Assembly: GCA_946221385.1 (NCBI GenBank)
Contig: CAMIGX010000001.1
Coordinates: forward strand, 62,001 to 126,000
Direction of reading: 5' to 3'
DNA length: 64,000 nucleotides
DNA from: an uncultured Propionimicrobium sp.
GTDB taxonomy: Bacteria; Actinomycetota; Actinomycetes; Propionibacteriales; Propionibacteriaceae
The position numbers were made by a program, and so were the translations under genes. The notes beneath the pieces were generated by a model, which had not been told where the DNA came from, did not search any database, and worked only from the letters and a program-made list of their open reading frames with translations. Shown piece after piece: positions 1-7,560 of this stretch (positions are counted from its first letter, which is position 1; every line of letters begins with the position of its first letter).

Positions 1-1516
1 GCGGCTGCGAGACGGCGACGTTGACCGAGAAATCGAGCAAGCCCGGCGCCATGTCTTTGTCACCGTGATGTTTCAGGTCCGGCTCGACGGCCAGCTGCGG
101 GTCGGGCGGTTCGCTGCGAGCCCAGCTGCGTCGGTTGGCCTGCCAGTCGGCGGCTGCCTGCGCGAAGCGCTGCGCCGCGTCGGGGAAACCAGCCCAGTGC
201 AGATGCAGATAACTGGCGTGCACATTTGCCGTCGCGACACCCTCTGGCCGGGACTGCTGACCATCATCAATGAGCCAAGCGGGGACGGTCGGGTCATGGC
301 CCGCGTCGTCGGCTGCCAAATAATCAGTGCGGTGGAATTCGTGACCGCGCACTGACTGGCCGGCGTCGGCCAATAGCGTCGCAGCGGCCCCCTGCGCGCT
401 TCGATAGCCCATCTTCAACCGGCCGCCCATCTGAGCGGTGCCAGGCAACACGCCACTCATTGGATGGCCGTCCAAAGAAGTGGCTAGCAAGAGCAGGCCG
501 GCGCATTCGCCGACGATCGGGACGCCAGCAGCTGCTGCAGCACGAATATCGGCCAATAGCTCCTGATTGGCGCTGATTTCCTTAGCATGCAATTCCGGGA
601 AGCCGCCGCCGACGAAAATAGCAGCAGTGCCCGCGGGCAGCTGCTGGTCGAGCAGCGGATCGAAAATTTCGACGCGGCAGCCGGCAGCGGTCAACAATTC
701 GCTGTGCTCGGGATAGCTAAAGGTGAACGCCCGGCCACCAGCGACCGCCACCACTGGCTCGCCGTCGACCCGGCGCATGACCTCTGCTGGCCGCCAAGGC
801 TGCGCATCCAGTTCGGGGGCGGCTGCAGCGATTTCGAGCACGGCGTCCAGATCGACATGCTCAGCGATCAGCTGACCCAGCGCTGCGACTTTCGCCGTCG
901 ATTGCTGCCATTCACTTGCGGGGATCAAACCCAGATGCCGCGACGGCAAGCCGACGTCGTCATTGCGCGGGATCTGTCCGACGACCCGCAGACCAACCTC
1001 GGCCATCGCACTGGCGACTTCGGTGCCATGTCGAGCCGAGCCGACCCGGTTCAAGATGACGCCAGCGACTTGCACACTCGGATCGAAGCCAGTCAGCCCA
1101 GCGGCGACCGCCGCATGCGTGCGAGAGGCATGCGAGCAGTCGATGACCAAGATCACCGGCGTCCCCGTCAACGTTGCAATCTGGGCGCTCGAGCCCTCCC
1201 CCGCGGTGCCGAGGCGGCCGTCAAATAGCCCCATGACGCCCTCGATGACGGCGACGTCAGCGGGCCCCGGAACGCTCGCGCCGTGCGCCAGCAGTGGGCC
1301 GATCAGTTCACTGCCGCACATGAAGGCGTCCAGATTGCGTCCTAGCCGGCCGGTGGCGAGCGCATGATAGGTCGGGTCAATGTAGTCCGGGCCGACTTTG
1401 AAGCCGGCGACGGCTGATCCGCGCGCCCCTAATGCGGCCATCAGACCGGTCGCGACAGTCGTCTTGCCACCCCCAGAAGCTGGCGCAGCGATCAAGATTC
1501 TCGGCAAACTCACCAT
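1..1516 (-). CDS. cobB: cobyrinate a,c-diamide synthase, apparently fused to a CobC/CobD-type domain (runs off the left edge)
   Basis: CobB/CbiA uses glutamine and ATP to amidate the a and c side chains of cobyrinate. The N-terminus has a P-loop (APASGGGKTTVATG, about residues 10-23), followed by FKVGPDYIDP and the NRVGS region. The glutaminase domain shows GECAGLLLL with the nucleophile near Cys338 and a C-terminal HASYLHLHW. After the expected end of CobB the frame stays open. From about residue 482 it reads HHGDKDMAPGLLDFSVN, which looks like the start of an L-threonine-phosphate decarboxylase (CobC/CobD aminotransferase family), and then leaves the window. About 505 codons are visible. 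The ATG at 1516 overlaps the stop of cobO, so the two are translationally coupled; the GTG codon just after it is an alternative start. The CobB call is firm. The fusion rests on about 25 residues. Confidence 0.9.
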   Translation of the reverse strand, partial: MVSLPRILIAAPASGGGKTTVATGLMAALGARGSAVAGFKVGPDYIDPTYHALATGRLGRNLDAFMCGSELIGPLLAHGASVPGPADVAVIEGVMGLFDGRLGTAGEGSSAQIATLTGTPVILVIDCSHASRTHAAVAAGLTGFDPSVQVAGVILNRVGSARHGTEVASAMAEVGLRVVGQIPRNDDVGLPSRHLGLIPASEWQQSTAKVAALGQLIAEHVDLDAVLEIAAAAPELDAQPWRPAEVMRRVDGEPVVAVAGGRAFTFSYPEHSELLTAAGCRVEIFDPLLDQQLPAGTAAIFVGGGFPELHAKEISANQELLADIRAAAAAGVPIVGECAGLLLLATSLDGHPMSGVLPGTAQMGGRLKMGYRSAQGAAATLLADAGQSVRGHEFHRTDYLAADDAGHDPTVPAWLIDDGQQSRPEGVATANVHASYLHLHWAGFPDAAQRFAQAAADWQANRRSWARSEPPDPQLAVEPDLKHHGDKDMAPGLLDFSVNVAVSQP

Positions 1517-2094
1517 TCGATGCCCGCCTGTCCGCGCTGACCGCTATCAAAGGGATGTTTGATCTTGGTCATTTCAGTGACCAGATCTGCTGCGTCAATC
1601 AGCGCCTGCGGCGCGCCGCGTCCGGTGACGACGATGTGCTGGCCTGGGCGGCGCCGATCGAAGACGTCAACTGCCTCGTCGACGGCGAGCCAACCTCGGG
1701 CTAACACATGATTGAACTCGTCGAGGACGAACATGCCCGGCTCACCGCTGGCCAGTAATTCTGCGACCCGCGCAAAACCGTCTCGGGCCTGCTGGTCGGC
1801 TTCGACGTCCCGGGTGGCGCGCAGCCAGGTCCAACCAGCGCCCATGATCTCCCAGCTGACTGGGCCGCCGACGCCGGTGCTGCGATGGGCTTCGTCCAAG
1901 GCTGCGAAAGCGGCCTGCTCGCCGGTGCGCCATTTGCCGGATTTTATGAACTGGAAGACGTGCACGGGCCAACCTTGCTGCCATGCGCGCAAGGCCATCC
2001 CGAAGGCTGCAGTGGACTTTCCTTTGCCCTGGCCGCTATGCACGATCAACATCGGGCTCAGCCGACGTTCCCGCGTGCTGAGTTCATCGTCCAT
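1510..2094 (-). CDS. cobO: cob(I)yrinic acid a,c-diamide adenosyltransferase
   Basis: CobO/BtuR transfers the adenosyl group of ATP to the cobalt of corrinoids. The protein is about 194 residues, normal for the family. It carries the P-loop-like GQGKGKSTAAFGMALRA near the N-terminus, then FQFIKSGKW, WTWLRATRD, VLDEFNHVLARGW and VVTGRGAPQALIDAADLVTEM, all typical of CobO. I chose the ATG at 2094 because GGAGGTGAGG lies directly before it with about 5 bases of spacing; an in-frame TTG at 2106 would place that Shine-Dalgarno inside the gene. The end overlaps the start of cobB. The start lies only 29 bases from that of the divergent cbiT. Confidence 0.95.
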   Translation of the reverse strand: MDDELSTRERRLSPMLIVHSGQGKGKSTAAFGMALRAWQQGWPVHVFQFIKSGKWRTGEQAAFAALDEAHRSTGVGGPVSWEIMGAGWTWLRATRDVEADQQARDGFARVAELLASGEPGMFVLDEFNHVLARGWLAVDEAVDVFDRRRPGQHIVVTGRGAPQALIDAADLVTEMTKIKHPFDSGQRGQAGIEW

Positions 2095-2123
2095 CCTCAC
2101 CTCCAAGCGCTATCGTCATCGCC

Positions 2124-2726
2124 ATGACTGTCGATCCTGACACAAGGCTGCTCGGACGCACGCCCGGCCTACCTGAGGAACATTTCGTGCATGACGGGCT
2201 TATCACAAAACGCCTAGTCAGGTCGATGGCGCTAGCCCAGCTGCGGCCAAATCCAGCGACCAAATCGCGCGGTGAAATGCTCTGGGATCTGGGCACCGGA
2301 GCTGGTTCGATCGCGGTTGAATGGTGCCGCAGCGACCCAGAAATGCGCGCGGTGGGGGTCGAACGCAAAGCTGACCGGGCCGCCAATGCCCGCGCCAATG
2401 CGGCAAATTTAACGCTGCCCGGCCAATTCGAGGTCATCGAATCAGCGATCTGCGACGCCCTCGACGAACTGCCTGATCCGGACGCGGTCTTCATCGGAGG
2501 TGGTGCGACACGAGAGATCGTCGACCGTTGCCTGGCCCGGCTGACTAGCGGCGGCCGGATCGTCGTGCACGGCGTCACCATCGACACGGAAATCTTGATC
2601 GCACAATTGCACGGCGAGCTGGGCGGCGAGCTAGTGCGGGTGCACGTCGAGACCGCCGAACCGATCGGCAAATTGCGTGGTTTTGCGGCAGCGCGCGCGA
2701 TCTCGGGTTGGACGTATTGGCTTTGA
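2124..2726 (+). CDS. cbiT: precorrin-6B / cobalt-precorrin-6B C15-methyltransferase (decarboxylating)
   Basis: CbiT methylates C15 and decarboxylates the C12 acetate chain during corrin ring formation. In this organism its partner, CbiE, is in the cbiEGH fusion. The 200-residue protein has PGLPEEHFVHDGLITKR at the N-terminus, the SAM-binding loop WDLGTGAGSIAVEW, the acidic strand end AVGVERKADRAANARANA and PDAVFIGGGATREI. There is no Shine-Dalgarno before the ATG. A TATCGT hexamer (2111-2116) ends 7 bases upstream, so the mRNA may be leaderless. The gene stands alone on the plus strand and its stop is one base from that of the convergent cbiO. Confidence 0.93.
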   Translation: MTVDPDTRLLGRTPGLPEEHFVHDGLITKRLVRSMALAQLRPNPATKSRGEMLWDLGTGAGSIAVEWCRSDPEMRAVGVERKADRAANARANAANLTLPGQFEVIESAICDALDELPDPDAVFIGGGATREIVDRCLARLTSGGRIVVHGVTIDTEILIAQLHGELGGELVRVHVETAEPIGKLRGFAAARAISGWTYWL

Positions 2727-2727
2727 A

Positions 2728-3537
2728 TCATTGCTGCCCTAGTAACTGCGCGACGACCTCGTCCATCGCCCGCGGGGCCTGCTGCCAGCCGATCGCTTCG
2801 CCGATCTGCACGGCCCACGGCACCCGCAGGTGCGCGGCGGCCATCAATTCTCGGTCGGCCATGATTTCGACGGCGCTGCCTTGCTGGACACGTCCGTCGA
2901 CGAGCACCGCGGCCCGATTAGCCCATTGATATGCCCAGTCGACGTCATGGGTCGTGATCAACATGGTGCTGCCGATGGCATGCAAGCGATCCAGACACTC
3001 CAAGACCGCGTCGGTGCCGGCCGCGTCTAAGCCAGCAGTCGGCTCGTCGAGCAAGATCACTTCAGGACGCATCGCCACCGCGCCAGCGATGACGACCCGC
3101 TTTCGTTCGCCACCGGAAAGTTGGTGGGTGGCCCGATCAGCCAGCTGCGAGATGCCCATCAATTCCAGCGCAGCATCGACGCGGTCACGCGCCTCGGCTG
3201 CGCTAAGCCCGAGATTCAGCGGCCCAAAGCTGACATCTTGTAAGACATCAGCAGAGAAAATTTGATCCTCGGGATCTTGTAGGACCAGCTGCATGCGTCG
3301 CCGATGTTCCCGCAGGCCGCGACGGTCATGACGCAGCTCGACGCCGTCCAAGACGATTCGTCCGCTGCTGGGCTTTTGCGCGCCCGCCAGCGTCCGCAGC
3401 AGAGTCGTCTTGCCCGCGCCATTGGGGCCGAGCAAGACCATCTGATCGCCGCACTGCAAGTCCAGATCGAGGCCAGTCAGGATCTGTCCACCACCGGGAC
3501 GATCAACGACGATCGCTTCAGCGCTCAACAAGGGCAT
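2728..3537 (-). CDS. cbiO: cobalt ECF transporter ATP-binding protein
   Basis: This is the ATPase of the CbiMNQO cobalt importer at the inner face of the membrane. The 269 residues contain a Walker A motif (GPNGAGKTTLLRTLAG), the Q-loop LVLQDPEDQIFS typical of ECF ATPases, the signature LSGGERKRVVIAGA, Walker B VILLDEPTAGLD and the switch histidine in LITTHDVDWA. It is the last gene of cbiM-cbiN-cbiQ-cbiO, starting 3 bases after the cbiQ stop, so the cobalamin riboswitch before cbiM should control it. Confidence 0.95.
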   Translation of the reverse strand: MPLLSAEAIVVDRPGGGQILTGLDLDLQCGDQMVLLGPNGAGKTTLLRTLAGAQKPSSGRIVLDGVELRHDRRGLREHRRRMQLVLQDPEDQIFSADVLQDVSFGPLNLGLSAAEARDRVDAALELMGISQLADRATHQLSGGERKRVVIAGAVAMRPEVILLDEPTAGLDAAGTDAVLECLDRLHAIGSTMLITTHDVDWAYQWANRAAVLVDGRVQQGSAVEIMADRELMAAAHLRVPWAVQIGEAIGWQQAPRAMDEVVAQLLGQQ

Positions 3538-3540
3538 TGC

Positions 3541-4320
3541 TCATCCGATCCATAGGCTGAGGCCGACGATGCCGGCGACGGCGAGACTGATCGTGATCGT
3601 GAAGGGCAGCGATAATGTCGCCGCTGGCGCCAAAGTGATTAGTGACGATTCAAAGCCGCGCAGCTCGAGCCCGTCATTGAGCCGCTGGGATTGCCGCCAA
3701 GCCCGCAAGCCGGCGTTGCCCAGCAACGCGGCTTGATTCTCCCACCAGCGCTGCCGACGCTCTTGTCCTAGCGGCGCGGTTCCGAGCCGATTGGCCATCG
3801 TCTCGTACATGCGGACGGTCTTATCGACCAGCCCAAAAATCAACGCATAGGTCAGCGACGCGATCTCCAACAAAGGCTCGGGAATGCGCAACTTCCTTCC
3901 CCATGCCAGCAGGTCGACGATCGGCGTAGTCATCGCCAGCACCAAGACACCCAAGGTGCCGGCGATGCCACGGGCTAAGACTCGGCCAGCTAGCGCCAAG
4001 CTGGCGGGGCTGAGGCTGAATGGTCCCCAGACCCACCAGGCGTCCGCTGCTGAACGGCCAATGCTGATCGCCGTGGCGAATGCGCTGCCCAGCAAGAAGG
4101 TCACCGGCACCGCCGCCGCTAGCGCTAGCGCTCGTGCTGGGATGCGCGCCCATCCCAACAAGAGCGCGACCGCGAACGCTGCGACCAAGAAGCTGCCCGG
4201 CCAGGTCGGCACGCTGATGACGGTGACGAGCAAGGCTAGCGAGCAGAAGACCTTTTCGCCGACGTGCCGCCGGCGCCATGGTGAGGCCCAGGCAGCGTCG
4301 TCGATCGCGGTGAAGTGCAT
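3541..4320 (-). CDS. cbiQ: cobalt ECF transporter transmembrane coupling protein
   Basis: CbiQ is the T component that couples ATP hydrolysis by CbiO to the CbiMN substrate unit. The 259-residue protein begins with HFTAIDDAAWASPW, usual for CbiQ, has several hydrophobic segments (about residues 25-75, 95-135 and 240-259) and carries the cytoplasmic coupling motif LNDGLELRGFES near residue 220. The ATG follows the cbiN stop directly (TAA then ATG), consistent with translational coupling. Confidence 0.93.
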   Translation of the reverse strand: MHFTAIDDAAWASPWRRRHVGEKVFCSLALLVTVISVPTWPGSFLVAAFAVALLLGWARIPARALALAAAVPVTFLLGSAFATAISIGRSAADAWWVWGPFSLSPASLALAGRVLARGIAGTLGVLVLAMTTPIVDLLAWGRKLRIPEPLLEIASLTYALIFGLVDKTVRMYETMANRLGTAPLGQERRQRWWENQAALLGNAGLRAWRQSQRLNDGLELRGFESSLITLAPAATLSLPFTITISLAVAGIVGLSLWIG

Positions 4321-4680
4321 TTAGGCCTTGATTTCGGCTGCTGGTTCAGGTGCGCCGACGGGCAGATCCGAGGCGCGACGACGAGAGCCGTCGCGACCAA
4401 TCCGACCCAGCGCGAAACCGAGCACTCCCGCGCCCAGCGCTGCTTGCAGCGCAAACAGCCCAGATTCGACCTCGGGCGCTGGTTCGAAGACCGGCTCAAA
4501 CCACGGCTCTCGACCCAATTCCTCGGCGCGTTCGGACGGATAGCCGTCGGTGCCACCGAAGCTCTCTTCGTCATCGCCAGCTTGCATGCCGCCGATGATC
4601 ATCGAAGCGATCCAAATCAGGGCCACCAAGGCGACCAGGGCGACATTGGCCCAGCTAGCTGAATTGCGTTGCTCAGACAT
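4321..4680 (-). CDS. cbiN: energy-coupling factor transporter, CbiN subunit
   Basis: CbiN is the small membrane partner of CbiM, needed for cobalt uptake. From the chosen start the protein is 119 residues: one membrane segment (WANVALVALVALIWIASMII), the conserved FGGTDGYPSERAEE and EPWFEPVFEPAPEVESGLFA stretch, a second membrane segment (LQAALGAGVLGFALG) and a basic end. I chose ATG 4680 because AGGGGG precedes it; an in-frame start at 4722 adds 14 residues with no family support. The start overlaps the end of cbiM by 8 bases. The C-terminal tail (about 25 residues after IGRDGSRRR) is longer than usual. Confidence 0.9.
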   Translation of the reverse strand: MSEQRNSASWANVALVALVALIWIASMIIGGMQAGDDEESFGGTDGYPSERAEELGREPWFEPVFEPAPEVESGLFALQAALGAGVLGFALGRIGRDGSRRRASDLPVGAPEPAAEIKA

Positions 4681-5389
4681 GTGCGACCCCCTGATTGCTA
4701 GTGCCGGCAGTAGTGGCCACATCGGCCGACTTACCGAGCAGACCGAGTGAACGCATCTGCTCGCCCGCGTTGTTGAACAAGAAGCGGAACAACAGCATGC
4801 CCAGCAGGCCCTCCATGATCGCCAGCGGAATCTGCGTCAAGGCGAAGACGCCGAGGAAGCCAGCAACCGCACCGAAGAAGCCATTTTCTGGGTCAGGCAG
4901 CGCCCAAGCGAGCTGGAAGGAGGTCGCCACATAGGTGCTCATGTCGGCGAAGAACATCGCTAAGAAGATCGCCAGCATGTTGCCGCCGCCCAATTTCTTG
5001 GTTAGCAGCCAGCAGCCATAGCCAACCCACGGTCCGACGACCGCGAAGGAGAGAATATTGGCACCCAAGGTCGTGATGCCGCCGTGCGCGAGCAGCAGGG
5101 CTTGGAAGAGCAGCACGATGCTGCCCAAGGCAGCCATGACAGGTGGTTTAAATAACACCGCCCCCGCGCCAGTGCCAGTTGGATGCGACGACGAGCCGGT
5201 CACTGACGGCAACTTGATAGCCGAAAGCACGAAGGTGAATGCGCCGGCGACCGCCAGCAGCAGCTTATTTTCCGGGCGTGCCTTGACTTCGTCAATGATT
5301 TTCTTAGCCCCGTGAATGACAAATGGCGCAGATGCTGCAAACCAGACAGCGCATTGCACAGGGGGCAAAATGCCTTCTGCGATGTGCAT
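4673..5389 (-). CDS. cbiM: cobalt ECF transporter substrate-specific protein
   Basis: CbiM binds Co(II) and gives the transporter its specificity. The 238-residue protein begins MHIAEGILPP. In this family the free N-terminus and His2 are part of the metal site, which fixes the start at ATG 5389; longer in-frame extensions to 5479 would destroy it and would run into the riboswitch. Further conserved parts are LPSVTGSSSHPTGTGAG, LLFQALLLAHGGITTLGAN and ADMSTYVATSFQLA. It is the first gene of cbiMNQO. Confidence 0.95.
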   Translation of the reverse strand: MHIAEGILPPVQCAVWFAASAPFVIHGAKKIIDEVKARPENKLLLAVAGAFTFVLSAIKLPSVTGSSSHPTGTGAGAVLFKPPVMAALGSIVLLFQALLLAHGGITTLGANILSFAVVGPWVGYGCWLLTKKLGGGNMLAIFLAMFFADMSTYVATSFQLAWALPDPENGFFGAVAGFLGVFALTQIPLAIMEGLLGMLLFRFLFNNAGEQMRSLGLLGKSADVATTAGTSNQGVAHV

Positions 5390-5439
5390 GGTAGATTTCA
5401 ACCTTTCTAGGGATCTTGCGTCCCCGCGAAGTTCCCGTC

Positions 5440-5525
5440 TCAGGCTGGTATCTGACTTTCCCACGCTAGGTGAGTGCACAGTGGCGCGACCGTGTCGGCT
5501 CTTCCCGACTTCCCAACCTTGGACG
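5440..5525 (-). promoter_or_regulatory. cobalamin riboswitch upstream of cbiMNQO
   Basis: Read on the minus strand, this leader shows GGGAAGTCGGG, then GCCGACACGGTCGCGCCACTGT, which contains the B12 box, and then GGGAAAGTCAGATACC, all matching the cobalamin aptamer. The outer helix can form between GGTTGG (5513-5518) and CCAGCC (5443-5448), with one G-U pair. About 50 bases separate it from the cbiM start and would hold the expression platform. The sequence predicts that cobalt import is shut down when cobalamin is plentiful. Confidence 0.85.
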
Positions 5526-5685
5526 GCTCAGACTCAATATTGGCACATCCACTCATCGAACCCGCCAGCGGCCCCGCTAATACCGATGTGGGCGTCCGCC
5601 ATCAGGTTCGTGAAAAATCTGCGAGTGTTCGACGCTCACGGCGGGGGCTCGCGTAACATCGGCTCAACTGACCTTGGAGGTATTC

Positions 5686-6330
5686 GTGTCGCGCTATCGC
5701 AACGACCCTGACGCCATCTATGCCGAGAGCTTCCGGATTATCCGCGAAGAAGCCGATCTGGAACGTTTCCCAGCCGACGTCGAACGCGTCGTCGCCCGAA
5801 TGATCCACGCTGCGGCCGATCCGGCGATCGCCAAGGACATTGACTTCACCCCTGGCGTGGTCGCCGCGACCGAAGCGGCGCTGGCTGCTGGCGCGCCGAT
5901 CTTGTGCGATGCATCCATGGTCGCCACCGGCATCATCACCTCTCGACTGGCTGCTAATAACGAGATCATCTGCATGATCAAAGATCCTCGACTGGCCGAG
6001 ATCGCTAAGCGCTTGGAGTCGACCAAGGCTGCTGCTGCGGTCGATCAATGGCAGGCTGACGGGCTGCTGGACGGGGCCATCGTCGCGATCGGTAATGCCC
6101 CGACTGCGCTATTTCGGCTGCTGGACGTCATCGGCGAGACGGGGGTCAAACCGGCGGCCGTCTTCGGCATTCCGGTCGGCTTCGTCGGCGCTGCAGAATC
6201 CAAGACCGAGCTAGCCGAGAATCCTTATGGCTTGGAATTCATCACGCTACGCGGTCGTCGCGGTGGCTCGGCGATCACCGTCGCTGCGTTGAATGCTGCT
6301 GCCAGCGCCCACGAAGGCCGAAACGACTGA
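5686..6330 (+). CDS. cbiC: precorrin-8X methylmutase
   Basis: CbiC/CobH moves the methyl group from C11 to C12 to give hydrogenobyrinate or cobyrinate. The protein is about 214 residues with the active-site histidine in ARMIHAAADP, followed by DFTPGVVAATEAAL, LCDASMVATGI, GNAPTALFRLL and IPVGFVGAAESK. I chose GTG 5686 because TTGGAGG ends 6 bases before it; an in-frame TTG at 5674 would lie within that Shine-Dalgarno region. It is a single plus-strand gene between two minus-strand operons. Its stop abuts that of the convergent cbiX gene with no intervening base. Confidence 0.93.
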   Translation: MSRYRNDPDAIYAESFRIIREEADLERFPADVERVVARMIHAAADPAIAKDIDFTPGVVAATEAALAAGAPILCDASMVATGIITSRLAANNEIICMIKDPRLAEIAKRLESTKAAAAVDQWQADGLLDGAIVAIGNAPTALFRLLDVIGETGVKPAAVFGIPVGFVGAAESKTELAENPYGLEFITLRGRRGGSAITVAALNAAASAHEGRND

Positions 6331-7560
6331 TCAGCCCTGAAGTGCGCTGAGCAAGGCGTCACGCACTCGTACCGAACGCTGCGGATCACGATTGCCGACG
6401 ACAGCGACCGTCAGGCCACCGGCCTCGTCAGTGGCTGGCGTGAAAGCCGAACCCAGCCGAGCCGAATCAGAGCGCACCACGAATGTGTGCGCCGCCTCAG
6501 CTGCCTCTACGACTGCCGCGTTGACGTTCGGGTCATTGGCTGCAGCGAGCACGAACCAAGCCTCCCCGATATCGCTGGCTTCGAAGGCGCGCTGCTGCCA
6601 ATCAATTTCGCCAGCGCGGGCCAGTTTCGTCAGCTTCGGGCCGGCATTCGGGGCCACCACGCGCACCTTCGCGCCAGCCGCGAGCAGCTTCGGAATCCGT
6701 CGCGCCGCGACCGCGCCAGCGCCGACCACCAGCACGTCGCGGTCTCGCAGCAATAGACCGGTCAGATAGGCCGGCGCGCCCTGGCCGACGCCTTCATTGC
6801 CGAGGGCCTCGTGATAGCGGTCGATGACGATATCAGCCAAGACATCCGAATCGCCGATCACTTCAGCGATGCGCACCTGAACTTCGGGATGGGACGCTTG
6901 CCAGGCCGTGACTTGATCATTGACCCAATTGCGCAGCAGACCCGGGAACAAGAAATTCTGCGCGACGACGATCTGCTGTTGACCAGCCGCCACCGCCGCG
7001 TTCAAGGCGTCCGGCAGCGAGGGCCGCGTCACCTGAATGAAAGCGGGTTCGGCCCAACCCAAGTCGAGCTGTTCCCAAAGCGTGCGGGTCAGCTCATAGT
7101 GCAGCGCATTGGCGGCGGTGGTCTTGTTGCCACGTCCGACCAACACGACTGCAGTGTCGCGGGCCCGCCAGTCGTCAGCTAGCGCTTCAGTGATGCGCTG
7201 CCCCAGCGCCGCCAAAATCCGAGGGTCAGGCAGCAGCGTTCGAGCATAGACGACCTCGAAGCCGTCGCCGGCTTCGGCGATCGCTTCTGGGATGTCGTCT
7301 TGGATATGACCGCCGGTGGCCAGCAGCAGTGGTACGACGACCGCGTCCACGTCACCACTAGCTTCGACGCCGGCCAGCGCTTCACTGATTGCGTCAGGAA
7401 TTTCAGGTTCCATCAATTCGACGAAACCAGCGGTCACCTTCGTCGGCGCCAGGCGGCGCTGGACGCGTTCGATGAAAGCCCGGGCGACGGCCTGGCCTTC
7501 GGGGTCACGGGTGCCGTGTGCGGCGATCACCAAGGGCACGCCAGCTTCTTGTTCAGTCAT
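6331..7560 (-). CDS. cbiX: sirohydrochlorin cobaltochelatase fused to precorrin-2 dehydrogenase domain
   Basis: The 409-residue chain has two parts. Residues 1 to about 245 are a CbiX-type chelatase that inserts Co(II) into sirohydrochlorin: AAHGTRDPEG with the metal-binding His15, FVELMEPEIPDA and LLLATGGHIQDDIPEA, then a second, related half with VVLVGRGNKTT and NFLFPGLL. Residues from about 265 are a CysG-N/Met8-like NAD domain (VLVVGAGAVAARRIPKLLAAG, AAANDPNVNAAV, VRSDSARLGSAFTPA), which oxidises precorrin-2 to sirohydrochlorin. One protein can thus do two consecutive steps. The ATG at 7560 overlaps the end of cbiEGH by 8 bases (ATGACTGA) and has AAGGAG upstream. It is the last gene of the cbiL operon. 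Confidence 0.92.
   Translation of the reverse strand: MTEQEAGVPLVIAAHGTRDPEGQAVARAFIERVQRRLAPTKVTAGFVELMEPEIPDAISEALAGVEASGDVDAVVVPLLLATGGHIQDDIPEAIAEAGDGFEVVYARTLLPDPRILAALGQRITEALADDWRARDTAVVLVGRGNKTTAANALHYELTRTLWEQLDLGWAEPAFIQVTRPSLPDALNAAVAAGQQQIVVAQNFLFPGLLRNWVNDQVTAWQASHPEVQVRIAEVIGDSDVLADIVIDRYHEALGNEGVGQGAPAYLTGLLLRDRDVLVVGAGAVAARRIPKLLAAGAKVRVVAPNAGPKLTKLARAGEIDWQQRAFEASDIGEAWFVLAAANDPNVNAAVVEAAEAAHTFVVRSDSARLGSAFTPATDEAGGLTVAVVGNRDPQRSVRVRDALLSALQG

Noticed and set aside
587..1228. 213-codon open frame on the plus strand
   Set aside because: It lies wholly opposite cobB, whose motifs are clear, and its product shows no family features.
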